Shown: positions 1-4,962, counted from the first letter of the stretch. The stretch is DNA of 5,897 nucleotides from an uncultured Johnsonella sp. (GCA_905373785.1 CAJPUK010000132.1:1-5897); one strand, 5' to 3'. Translations and numbers: made by a program. The notes: generated by a model from the sequence alone, not told the origin.

Positions 1-77
1 AAGGTTGGAAGGTTTAGTGGAATGATTTGATATGCAATTTTCAAGGTATGATAAAATTGTAAAGTATAAAAAAATGC

Positions 78-106
78 TTTACAGGAAAGAAGATATATGC
101 TATAAT
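78..106 (+). promoter_or_regulatory. Sigma-A type promoter of the tRNA-Gly gene
   Basis: TTTACA at 78-83 (one mismatch to the TTGACA -35 consensus), a 17-bp spacer, and a perfect TATAAT -10 box at 101-106. A TG two bases upstream of the -10 (98-99) makes it an extended -10 promoter. The predicted start is near 112-114, about 20 nt before the mature tRNA 5' end, leaving a short leader for RNase P. Spacing, consensus match and position agree, so this is the best-supported promoter in the window. Confidence 0.85.
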
Positions 107-134
107 AGCCTTTGTTGGTGAAAATATAATATAT

Positions 135-207
135 GCGCGAGTGGCTCAGTTGGTGGAGCACGACCTTGCCAAGGTCGGGGTCGCGGGTTCGAGTCCCGTC
201 TCGCGCT
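135..207 (+). tRNA. tRNA-Gly (anticodon GCC)
   Basis: A full cloverleaf can be drawn. The acceptor stem GCGCGAG (135-141) pairs perfectly with CTCGCGC (200-206). The D arm is GCTC/GAGC (144-147/156-159). The anticodon arm is CGACC-TTGCCAA-GGTCG (161-177) with anticodon GCC at 168-170. The T arm is GCGGG-TTCGAGT-CCCGT (183-199), with one G-U pair. The discriminator is U at 207, as usual for bacterial tRNA-Gly. The CCA tail is not encoded (CTT follows) and must be added by the nucleotidyltransferase. It decodes GGC and GGU. The gene stands alone between its own promoter and terminator. Phage-derived DNA starts right after it, which fits tRNA genes serving as integration sites, although no duplicated 3' end is visible in the window. 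Confidence 0.97.
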
Positions 208-210
208 CTT

Positions 211-245
211 AAAAAGTCTTGAAGTTCAAGGCTTTTTTATTTTTT
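211..245 (+). terminator. Intrinsic terminator of the tRNA-Gly gene
   Basis: A 10-bp stem, AAAAAGTCTT (211-220) with AAGGCTTTTT (228-237) including one U-G pair, around a 7-nt loop. It runs into T-rich sequence at 233-245. It begins 4 nt after the tRNA discriminator base, so it ends the one-gene transcript. The reading frame at 226-366 on the opposite strand ends inside this hairpin. Confidence 0.8.
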
Positions 246-366
246 GTGTCTGGTTTGGTGTACGGTTTAGGGTTATTTTATCTATATGATCAAAAGTTTT
301 TGCGGTAAATTTTTCCATGGTTTGATGTTGGTTCTGGTTATTAACTTGATTTTGATTGTTATCCAT
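226..366 (-). CDS. Small Asn/Gln-rich hypothetical ORF (46 aa), probable phage remnant
   Basis: An ATG at 364-366 opens a 46-codon frame ending with TGA at 226-228. The N-terminus is strongly Asn/Gln-rich (starts MDNNQNQVNNQNQ), followed by a more ordinary mixed segment (MEKFTAKTFDHIDKITLNR). A possible Shine-Dalgarno (GGAAAAG) lies about 9 nt upstream. The start overlaps the stop of the preceding frame as TAATG, an arrangement typical of translationally coupled genes, and this is the main reason to believe in it. The stop lies within the tRNA terminator hairpin, so the natural C-terminus may have been lost at a recombination junction. I do not recognise a family. It lies downstream of decayed phage head genes on the same strand and is most likely the truncated start of another phage gene. 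Confidence 0.3.
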   Translation of the reverse strand: MDNNQNQVNNQNQHQTMEKFTAKTFDHIDKITLNRTPNQTQKIKKP

Positions 367-437
367 TATTTGTTGCTCTTTTCCATTTTCAGTGTGTCCC
401 ACTTGATACTTCCATTTTCATAGGTGTCGCCTGTCAC
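366..437 (-). pseudogene. C-terminal fragment of an unrecognised phage-type ORF
   Basis: A short frame reads VTGDTYENGSIKWDTLKMEK and a few more residues to a TAA at 366-368, whose last base is the first base of the next ATG (TAATG). An in-frame TAA lies a few codons upstream of the GTG at 435-437, and no convincing ribosome binding site precedes it. It therefore looks like the surviving 3' end of a longer gene. The neighbouring frame holds a tiny open stretch (MSKHDKALKGA, then stop) just upstream, which would suit a frameshift in the original gene. The family is unknown. The call rests on peptide-like composition and the coupled junction, so confidence is low. Confidence 0.25.
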
Positions 438-482
438 GCACCTTTTAAAGCCTTATCGTGTTTGGACATTAAAAAAGAATGC

Positions 483-654
483 CTATGCGCTCTTGGTTTG
501 CTTAGTTTCTATTTTTTCTACAACTTTATACTCATTAATAAGCACCTTAAATCTTTCCTTTGTAACTTCCAATATATCTTCGGCACTTCTTAGAATGTTT
601 CCCCGCTGTAGAGTCATAGAAGTTACTTATGACCTTTACTTTTATAGTAATCAC
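483..654 (-). pseudogene. Frameshifted small phage head-associated protein gene
   Basis: Two overlapping minus-strand frames give one recognisable small protein. The first reads IKVKVISNFYDSTAGKHSKK (about 645 down to 584). After a one-base shift near 582-585, the second reads EDILEVTKERFKVLINEYKV, continuing to a TAG at 483-485. Removing one C there would restore a single ORF of about 53 codons. The pattern (KVKV start, F-D core, G/E-D-x-x-EVTKER, then a VVEKIE-like end) resembles the short proteins encoded after the major capsid gene in many clostridial siphophages. The likely start is ATA at 643-645, six bases after an AAAGGGG Shine-Dalgarno, so the original ATG may also be lost. GTG at 652-654 is in frame but sits directly on the ribosome binding site. 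Family assignment is from memory of the pattern, not from a search. Confidence 0.5.
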
Positions 655-669
655 CCCTTTCTGTGTATT

Positions 670-701
670 AAAAAAGCACCTTATACTTCATAAAGTACTT
701 T
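670..701 (-). terminator. Intrinsic terminator after the 79-aa gene
   Basis: A 12-bp stem with no unpaired base (690-701 with 673-684, two G-U pairs on the minus transcript) and a 5-nt loop (685-689), followed on the minus strand by six T residues (675-670). It sits 8 bp after the stop codon of the 710-949 gene and would end that transcript before the frameshifted gene at 483-654. Confidence 0.65.
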
Positions 702-709
702 AATCATCA

Positions 710-949
710 TCAATAATATGTATTCTTATCATCACCCATATACTCTTCTCCTGTAACCTCCCAATAGGTTTTGCCTGTCCTAATGCACTCTTCAAGAATT
801 TCTATCCATTCCTCTAATAACCATGTAGACGATTCTGTAATAAGTTCATTTCCTATTTTTTCTCTATATTCTTGAACAAGTTGTCCAAATTTTTCAACTT
901 CTGGATCAACTTTAATACTATCTCCTTTTAATATAAAATCGGGTATCAT
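710..949 (-). CDS. Acidic 79-aa phage-type hypothetical protein
   Basis: An intact ORF with an excellent Shine-Dalgarno (GGAGGAG, near 960-966) and an ATG that overlaps the TGA of the upstream head-protein pseudogene as ATGA (946-949), so the two were translationally coupled. The product is strongly acidic (about 19 D/E against 8 K/R). It has no membrane segment and a likely amphipathic helix in the middle (WLLEEWIEILEECIR), ending TGKTYWEVTGEEY plus a polar tail. I recognise no catalytic motif. Its place right after a minor-head gene fits a small structural or assembly protein of a phage head module. An immunity-like role for the zincin domain upstream is an alternative without direct support. 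Unlike both neighbours it carries no visible inactivating mutation. Confidence 0.6.
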   Translation of the reverse strand: MIPDFILKGDSIKVDPEVEKFGQLVQEYREKIGNELITESSTWLLEEWIEILEECIRTGKTYWEVTGEEYMGDDKNTYY

Positions 950-1630
950 GTCTTATCTCCTCCAAGCAGTTTCATAAACTCATTGTAGGCTGTAGGGAAA
1001 AAATCTTTTATATATTGAAGTTTTTGAACATCATTTCTTGCTGTTGCTTCAAAAAAATGTGCAAAGGCTTTCTTTTTTAATCTATCTCAAGTCCAATAAC
1101 CCTCTTCAAAATGTCCCCACGGTTCTACACAAGCATTGTCTGTTATACCGCCTACTATATCAGATATTGAATGCAAGTAAGAATCTCTAGCTAAATGCGA
1201 ACTTATAAGTTTATACGCTTCTTCTTGGTTGACATTATACCTATCCTGTATAATTTTTTCAAGACTGTGAAAGTCATTATATAGTGCCTGTTCAAAGTAC
1301 TTGCTCCTATCAGTCAATGATTCTAAGGCGTCTATATGATGGCCGAGTTCGTGAAATGTTGACTTAAATTTGCCTAATCTATTCATTGAATCCTTGCCCA
1401 AATTTATGAAAATACCTTATATTTCATAGTTAGCAAAGATAATTCTATCCATATTACAGTTTATTATATCTTTAACTATAGGATTTGCATTTTCTATTAT
1501 ACCTAAGATCTTCTATCTGTTTTTGCATTACTTTTTTAACTTGATCCCAAGCACCTATAAGAATACTCTGAACAAAATCTTCAGGCATATCTTGTATAAG
1601 TGTATCTTTAGGGAAATACCCCTTTACAAA
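946..1630 (-). pseudogene. Phage minor head protein with zincin (HExxH) domain, degraded
   Basis: Minus-strand frames join into one protein of roughly 228 codons. From the 5' side: KGYFPKDTLIQDMPEDFVQS and GAWDQVKKVMQKQIEDL, then a frameshift near 1503-1510. After that come ENANPIVKDII, FANYEI, a TAA stop (1417-1419), GIFINLGKDSMNR, the zinc-peptidase motif HELGHHID, SDIVGGITDN, EPWGHFEEGYW, a TGA stop (1087-1089), and in the same frame KKKAFAHFFEATARNDVQKL, FFPTAYNEFMKLL, ending at 946. The zincin motif, the G-H..YW segment, the EAFAHFF-like segment and the FFP..Y..F ending match the C-terminal metallopeptidase-like domain of phage minor head (SPP1 gp7/Mu gpF-like) proteins. The 5' end has no credible start and meets an opposite-strand frame near 1630-1650, so it is probably truncated as well. 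Three independent lesions mean the full protein cannot be made. A TTG at 1399-1401 could give only a 104-aa piece. Confidence 0.72.
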
Positions 1631-1652
1631 GCAAGCATATAAAGAATTTATT

Positions 1653-1997
1653 GTGGGAAATATTGAATTATTGGATTTAATTAATGATGCAAAAGACTTA
1701 TTTGAAAGTAAGGGGGGAAGAGTTAAGTGTACAACGATAATCAGTTCGTTAGCAGATTATGCATTGGGTGCAGGTTTTTTCATGGGCTTGGGTGCGATGC
1801 TGGCTATGAGTGCCACATGGCCTTTGGCAGCACTACTTGTGTTATTTCCGATGTGTTCGGTTTTTACAGGTATTGATTCAAGATCCTATTCTATATTGGT
1901 GTATAATTTAGGAGATAGAAGAACAGATTATCTGTTAAGTACTTATGTCAATGTAGAGAAAAATCATTTTTGTTTGCTAACTGATGAAGATGAGTAA
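1653..1997 (+). CDS. Small membrane protein with two predicted helices, possibly 5'-truncated
   Basis: The first possible start, GTG at 1653, gives 114 aa. A helical, charged N-terminus (IELLDLINDAKDLFESKGG) is followed by two adjacent hydrophobic segments at about residues 36-54 (rich in G, A, M) and 56-73. A soluble tail of about 40 residues then ends in LLTDEDE. The protein probably sits in the membrane as a helical hairpin. No convincing Shine-Dalgarno precedes the GTG, and the frame stays open upstream to 1572 without an ATG. There it runs antisense to the phage head pseudogene. The real N-terminus may therefore have been replaced when the phage DNA arrived. I do not recognise the family. 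It lies 49 bp upstream of the secreted protein gene on the same strand with no promoter or terminator between them, so the two are probably co-transcribed. Confidence 0.5.
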   Translation: MGNIELLDLINDAKDLFESKGGRVKCTTIISSLADYALGAGFFMGLGAMLAMSATWPLAALLVLFPMCSVFTGIDSRSYSILVYNLGDRRTDYLLSTYVNVEKNHFCLLTDEDE

Positions 1998-2046
1998 AAA
2001 CAAGTGTGTTTATAAATAAATTAATATTTTATTTTGGAGGGAAACA

Positions 2047-3000
2047 ATGAAACTAAGAAAAATATTTTATATAGCTATAAGTAGTACATTATTGGCAGCT
2101 TTATCAACTTGTATATATCCTGAGGTATCAAAGGTAGAGATTTATGCAGCAGAGTATTCTGATAATTGGAAACTGAATTCCGATAATAATTGGGAGTATT
2201 ATAAAAATGGTAACAAGTTAATAAGTACCTGGGTGCAGGATAATAATAATTGCTATCTTTTTGATAAAGACGGAGTAATGAGAGTAGGTTTATATGAATC
2301 CTATGGAAAATATTATTTACTTGATGATGTAAGAGAAACGGGAACTTATGGAAAGCTATTAAAGAATGGCGGAACATATAAGGGTATTAATATATCTGCT
2401 GATACTTCTTCAGAATATGAGGGAGCCTTAAATGAAGATACATTAAACCGTTTATCCGGTGTTGGGTTAAGTAAAAACAGTGCAGCTAATGTCACGAAAT
2501 CGGGTGATCGTAATAATGTCCTTCTCCTGCCGTTAAGTAAAAACAGTGCAGCTAATGTCACCGGAACTGCTCATAATACAAATGATGTAAATAAGCAGCA
2601 AGCAAAGGGTGTTTGGGATTTAAGTCAATATGCCGGTTTCAGTGATGGAATATTTCCTCCCGAATTAATTACTGAGAGAAAGGGAGGTAATATAATAGCT
2701 AATATTTATCAAGATGGAAAATACTATCTCATAGGAAACGACGGTAAGAAGTATCAGCAGATATCACAATTATGTCCTTCCAGATTTTTCTCCAGTGCAG
2801 AGGAATTTTTAGCTTCGGATTGGGCTAAGTATCTTAATACAGGAGAGGTGGCACCGGATGGTTGTATATATTATAGCGGCAATTATGATGGAGGACCTGT
2901 TATATTTGCTGATGGTACTGAACCGGAAGAAGATGTTGGTCCTGTAGGGTTTGGTGATTTTTTTAATGTTTTTTCTTATGTTAGTAGAGGAGCCAGATAA
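2047..3000 (+). CDS. Secreted protein with cell-wall-binding (choline-binding-like) repeats
   Basis: A 317-aa ORF starting 6 nt after GGAGG (2036-2040). Residues 1-35 form a signal peptide: KLRK basic region, a hydrophobic stretch at about 6-24, and cleavage near YAA/E at 35. Cys22 in LSTC loosely resembles a lipobox, but Thr at -1 is unusual. Residues 41-109 carry degenerate cell-wall-binding repeats (NWEYYKNGNKLISTWVQ, NNCYLFDKDGVMRVGLY, GKYYLLDDVRETGTYGKLLK), the W/YY-DG-G pattern of CW_binding_1 modules that hold proteins on teichoic acid or other wall polymers. A similar DGKYYLIGNDGKKYQ segment appears later. Residues 141-172 hold two copies of LSKNSAANVT. The C-terminal half is unrecognised, ends in an acidic, Gly-rich region (GTEPEEDVGPVGFGDFF), and has no sortase LPxTG signal. 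No catalytic domain is evident, so it may be an adhesin or wall-surface protein; its function is unknown. Confidence 0.82.
   Translation: MKLRKIFYIAISSTLLAALSTCIYPEVSKVEIYAAEYSDNWKLNSDNNWEYYKNGNKLISTWVQDNNNCYLFDKDGVMRVGLYESYGKYYLLDDVRETGTYGKLLKNGGTYKGINISADTSSEYEGALNEDTLNRLSGVGLSKNSAANVTKSGDRNNVLLLPLSKNSAANVTGTAHNTNDVNKQQAKGVWDLSQYAGFSDGIFPPELITERKGGNIIANIYQDGKYYLIGNDGKKYQQISQLCPSRFFSSAEEFLASDWAKYLNTGEVAPDGCIYYSGNYDGGPVIFADGTEPEEDVGPVGFGDFFNVFSYVSRGAR
2466..2561 (+). repeat. Perfect 30-bp in-frame direct repeat
   Basis: Positions 2466-2495 and 2532-2561 are identical over 30 bases and differ immediately on both sides. They are 66 bp apart (22 codons), so both encode LSKNSAANVT. Recombination or replication slippage between them would delete or add 66 bp without breaking the reading frame. 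The 36 bp in between encode KSGDRNNVLLLP, unlike the flanks. Confidence 0.9.
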
Positions 3001-3048
3001 TACAGTAGATGATTCAAAAAATTACTAAAATAATTTTAATAAAACAAA

Positions 3049-3143
3049 TTACTGACTCAAATTTCCAATACCCTTAAGGCATTATAAATATTGAGTTTTC
3101 AATACACTGGTCTTATTTTGGTATAGAAAGTTTGAGTCATTAA
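3049..3143 (+). repeat. Imperfect 24-bp inverted repeat around 47 bp
   Basis: The left arm 3049-3072 and right arm 3120-3143 match in 20 of 24 positions after reverse complementation, with one more U-G pair in the plus-strand RNA. The core TGACTCAAA/TTTGAGTCA is perfect. The interior holds the palindrome CCTTAAGG and a small TATTGA/TCAATA hairpin. It could be a structured RNA 3' region of the upstream gene or the relic of a small inverted-repeat element. No clear target-site duplication is seen. Confidence 0.6.
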
Positions 3144-3156
3144 GAAAATATTTATT

Positions 3157-3365
3157 TAAAAACTCTTGTAAGTATTGTTGAGCTGACAGTCAGTCTAAGA
3201 TTCTAATGTTTAGGTTAAATGTAAGTTTTTATTTACTGAAATATTCACAAATACCGTATACTTGCTTAACCTATGGATTAAAATAACAAGTTGTGTGCTA
3301 TTTTAATAAATTAGATGGACTTGCAAAACTGATACATGTTAAAACAGTACCTATAAGAGTTTTTA
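3157..3365 (+). repeat. Long-range 23-bp inverted repeat enclosing a second inverted repeat
   Basis: Arms 3157-3179 and 3343-3365 match in 20 of 23 positions. Two of the three differences become G-U pairs in plus-strand RNA, giving 22 of 23 paired. Between them lies another inverted repeat with a perfect TAGGTTAA/TTAACCTA core (3211-3218/3266-3273), extending imperfectly outward to 3200 and 3284. Together they can fold into a closing stem with at least one internal arm. The wobble pairs favour folding as plus-strand RNA. No known RNA family is recognised. Confidence 0.5.
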
Positions 3366-3369
3366 TTAA

Positions 3370-3397
3370 TTGACAATATCAATACCCTAATGATAAA
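3370..3397 (+). promoter_or_regulatory. Candidate promoter for the flavoprotein gene
   Basis: A perfect TTGACA -35 at 3370-3375 is followed 16 bp later by a weak -10-like GATAAA (3392-3397), about 130 bp before the start codon. A second TTGACA at 3460-3465 lies closer to the gene but has no good -10 at normal spacing. TATAAT at 3420-3425 lacks a -35. No single choice is convincing. A promoter must lie somewhere here, because the gene starts after 527 bp of non-coding DNA. Confidence 0.3.
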
Positions 3398-3527
3398 CTC
3401 AAGCTATAACTTACTGTCATATAATAGTATAGTTACAAGGCTAATCTAAACTAACTGCATTGACATATTTATATAAGGTAATCAGTTAAGAAACTTAAAA
3501 AATAAGTTTAATTTATAGGAGGTTGAT

Positions 3528-4109
3528 ATGAAGGTTGTATTGATTAACGGCAGCAGAAGAGAACAAGGTTGTACTTACACTTCTCTTATGGAAATATCAA
3601 AGGTACTCAAATCAGAAGGTATAGATACTGAATTATTTTTTTTAGGTGTAAAGGTTATTGACGGTCATATAAGTGAACTGCTTGATAAGGTTGAGGAGGC
3701 TATGAAGGATGCGGACGGTATAATAATAGGTTCACCTGTATACTTTGCTTCTCCTACCGGAGAACTTATAAGTTTTCTTGACAGGCTGTTTATGAAGGCA
3801 AATGCAAGCCTTAAGTTTAAGCCGGCAGCAGCTATAACTACAGCCAGAAGAGCCGGTACTACAGCTACCCTTGATGTGATTCACAAGTACTTTTTGTATA
3901 ATCAAATGCCTATAGTGTCTTCAAGATATTGGAGTATGGCATTTGGAAACAGTCCCGAGGAAGTAGTGAGGGACGAAGAGGGAATGCAGATCATGCAAAC
4001 TGTTGGTAAAAATATGGCATGGATTGTAAAGAGTATAGCAGCAGGTAAGGCGGCAGGTGTAAAGCAGCCGGTGGCAGAGCCGAGAATCTCAACTAACTTT
4101 ATCAGATAA
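3528..4109 (+). CDS. Flavodoxin-fold NAD(P)H-dependent FMN reductase family protein
   Basis: A 193-aa cytoplasmic protein whose start lies 5 nt after AGGAGG (3517-3522). The N-terminal beta strand and phosphate loop read VVLINGSRREQGCTYTSL (residues 3-20), the FMN-phosphate-binding signature of this family. DADGIIIGSPVYFASPTG (residues 61-78), then SFLDRLFM, is the second flavin-contact region. KPAAAITTARRAGTTATL (about residues 98-115) is the third, and a C-terminal helix follows. Such proteins bind FMN and transfer electrons from NAD(P)H or ferredoxin to quinones, flavins or other acceptors. The segment between LFFLG (residue 40) and DADG (residue 61) is short and lacks the cysteine-rich stretch (often CxxCxxC-like) that many relatives carry there, so no Fe-S cluster is expected at that site. 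It converges on the HgdC-type activator gene and shares a terminator hairpin with it. The substrate is unknown. Confidence 0.85.
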   Translation: MKVVLINGSRREQGCTYTSLMEISKVLKSEGIDTELFFLGVKVIDGHISELLDKVEEAMKDADGIIIGSPVYFASPTGELISFLDRLFMKANASLKFKPAAAITTARRAGTTATLDVIHKYFLYNQMPIVSSRYWSMAFGNSPEEVVRDEEGMQIMQTVGKNMAWIVKSIAAGKAAGVKQPVAEPRISTNFIR

Positions 4110-4111
4110 TA

Positions 4112-4156
4112 AAACAATGATTGACCGAGTTCTAAAAGCCCGGTCAATCATTGTTT
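4112..4156. terminator. Bidirectional intrinsic terminator between convergent genes
   Basis: A perfect 16-bp inverted repeat (4112-4127 with 4141-4156) around a 13-nt loop lies between the flavoprotein stop and the activator stop. On the minus strand it is followed by TTTTATTA, a good U-tract. On the plus strand the U-tract is shorter (GTTTAAG), so termination is probably stronger for the minus-strand operon. The hairpin overlaps the first two bases of the activator's stop codon position (4155-4157). Confidence 0.85.
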
Positions 4157-4940
4157 AAGCAAAACTTATCGGCTTGCTTTTCTTAGGTCTTAAAGATATT
4201 GCTGCTCCTATAGCTCCGGCATATCTGCCTAGGGGATGGGTGTGAATCTTTTTACCTATTTTTTCAGACATCAGTTCTATAAAATAGGGAGTATAGCTTA
4301 ATCCTCCGGTAAGCATTACTTCACCTTGAAAGCCATGTCTTTTGGCAAGGTTTATGACCTTGTTGGCTACCGAGTCGATAACTCCGGCGGCTATATTTTC
4401 TCTTTTTTCTCCCGAGCCTATATAACTTATGACCTCAGACTCGGCAAATACCGTACACATAGAACTTATGGATAAAGCCTCGCCCTTTGCGGCAAGAGCG
4501 TATAACTCTTCAAAGTCGGTTCCGAGCCTATTAGCCATGACCTCTATAAATTTACCCGTGCCGGCAGCGCATTTATCATTCATCAAAAAGTCCTTGACCA
4601 TACCGCCTTCCAAACTGATAATTTTAGTATCCTGACCGCCTATGTCTATCACGGTTCCGTCTTCAGCAAACAGTGCATAAGCCCCCTTGGCATGGCAGCT
4701 TATTTCGGTAATCACCTTATCTGCGTACTCTACGCATACCCTGCCGTAACCTGTAGCGGCACAGGACATATTATCGGACAATCCATCTTCTTTAAGTTTT
4801 TGCATAATTGTACCGGCAGTTTCTTTGCTGTTCCAACCTGTAGGTATACAAAAAGAATCAATAAGTTTTTCGTCATCAATAACCACCACCTTGGAGGCGG
4901 TAGAACCTATGTCTATACCTATATAATATTGTTTATTCAT
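4155..4940 (-). CDS. ATP-dependent activator of a 2-hydroxyacyl-CoA dehydratase/double-cubane-cluster protein (HgdC/YjiL-like)
   Basis: A 261-aa protein of the BadF/BadG/BcrA/HgdC ATPase family (actin/hexokinase fold). Motifs in order: GIDIGSTASKVVVI (residues 8-21, phosphate-1 loop), ATGYGR (62-67), VIDIGGQDTKII (97-108, phosphate-2), NDKCAAGTGKF (121-131), SSMCTVFAESEVIS (159-172), VMLTGGL (208-214, adenosine motif) and a GRYAGAIGAAI ending. Cys124 and Cys162 match the two conserved cysteines that, from each monomer of the homodimer, hold one bridging [4Fe-4S] cluster. ATP hydrolysis drives an electron from this cluster to the partner reductase, each electron transfer being an activation step. 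Length is normal for the family (about 255-270 aa). It starts 22 bp after the stop of the HgdB-like gene, its partner in the same operon. The ribosome binding site (GAGAGGA) is about 13 nt from the ATG, rather far, but no better start exists because TGA lies just upstream in frame. Confidence 0.93.
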   Translation of the reverse strand: MNKQYYIGIDIGSTASKVVVIDDEKLIDSFCIPTGWNSKETAGTIMQKLKEDGLSDNMSCAATGYGRVCVEYADKVITEISCHAKGAYALFAEDGTVIDIGGQDTKIISLEGGMVKDFLMNDKCAAGTGKFIEVMANRLGTDFEELYALAAKGEALSISSMCTVFAESEVISYIGSGEKRENIAAGVIDSVANKVINLAKRHGFQGEVMLTGGLSYTPYFIELMSEKIGKKIHTHPLGRYAGAIGAAISLRPKKSKPISFA

Positions 4941-4962
4941 TTGCTTAAATAAATCCTCTCAT

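Larger units (their letters stand above)
3001..3527. other. AT-rich 527-bp intergenic region, no supported gene
   Basis: I see no ORF with a ribosome binding site in either direction, and stop codons are dense in the frames I read. The notable content is the group of inverted repeats at 3049-3365, listed separately. A perfect 11-bp palindrome CTGACAGTCAG lies at 3183-3193. Weak promoter-like sequences lie toward the flavoprotein gene. A short all-AT stem (3018-3024 with 3031-3037) follows the secreted protein gene but is too weak to call a terminator. Confidence 0.6.

Noticed and set aside
1..30. 3' end of an upstream plus-strand gene
   Set aside because: Two frames end here (TGA at 23-25 and 28-30), but fewer than ten codons are visible, so none can be supported.
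424..693. 89-codon plus-strand ORF in the phage remnant
   Set aside because: It has no ribosome binding site and runs antisense to a recognisable, frameshifted minus-strand phage gene and to a terminator; its composition is that of a shadow frame.
1087..1089. In-frame TGA as possible selenocysteine or recoded Trp codon
   Set aside because: No catalytic Cys/Sec position is expected here, no SECIS-like hairpin is evident just downstream, TGG is used for Trp throughout, and a second stop (TAA at 1417-1419) in the same gene shows simple decay.
710..1401. Zincin toxin with the 79-aa protein as immunity partner
   Set aside because: The segments around HELGHHID and the FFP..Y..F end match phage minor head proteins, and the would-be toxin has two stops and a frameshift.
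183..1650. attL/attR duplication of the tRNA-Gly 3' end
   Set aside because: I could not find a second copy of the T-arm/acceptor sequence in the window, and no integrase is present.
2110..2112. Cys22 of the secreted protein as a lipoprotein lipobox (LSTC)
   Set aside because: Thr at -1 is atypical and a later cleavage site near residue 35 fits a normal secreted, wall-bound protein.
2466..2561. CRISPR-like direct repeats
   Set aside because: There are only two copies, inside a coding frame, and the repeats are not palindromic; they encode the same peptide.
2075..2561. Minus-strand ORFs of 71 and 100 codons inside the secreted protein gene
   Set aside because: They are antisense shadows of a gene with a clear signal peptide and ribosome binding site; the repeated peptide in one of them is the reverse reading of the 30-bp repeat.
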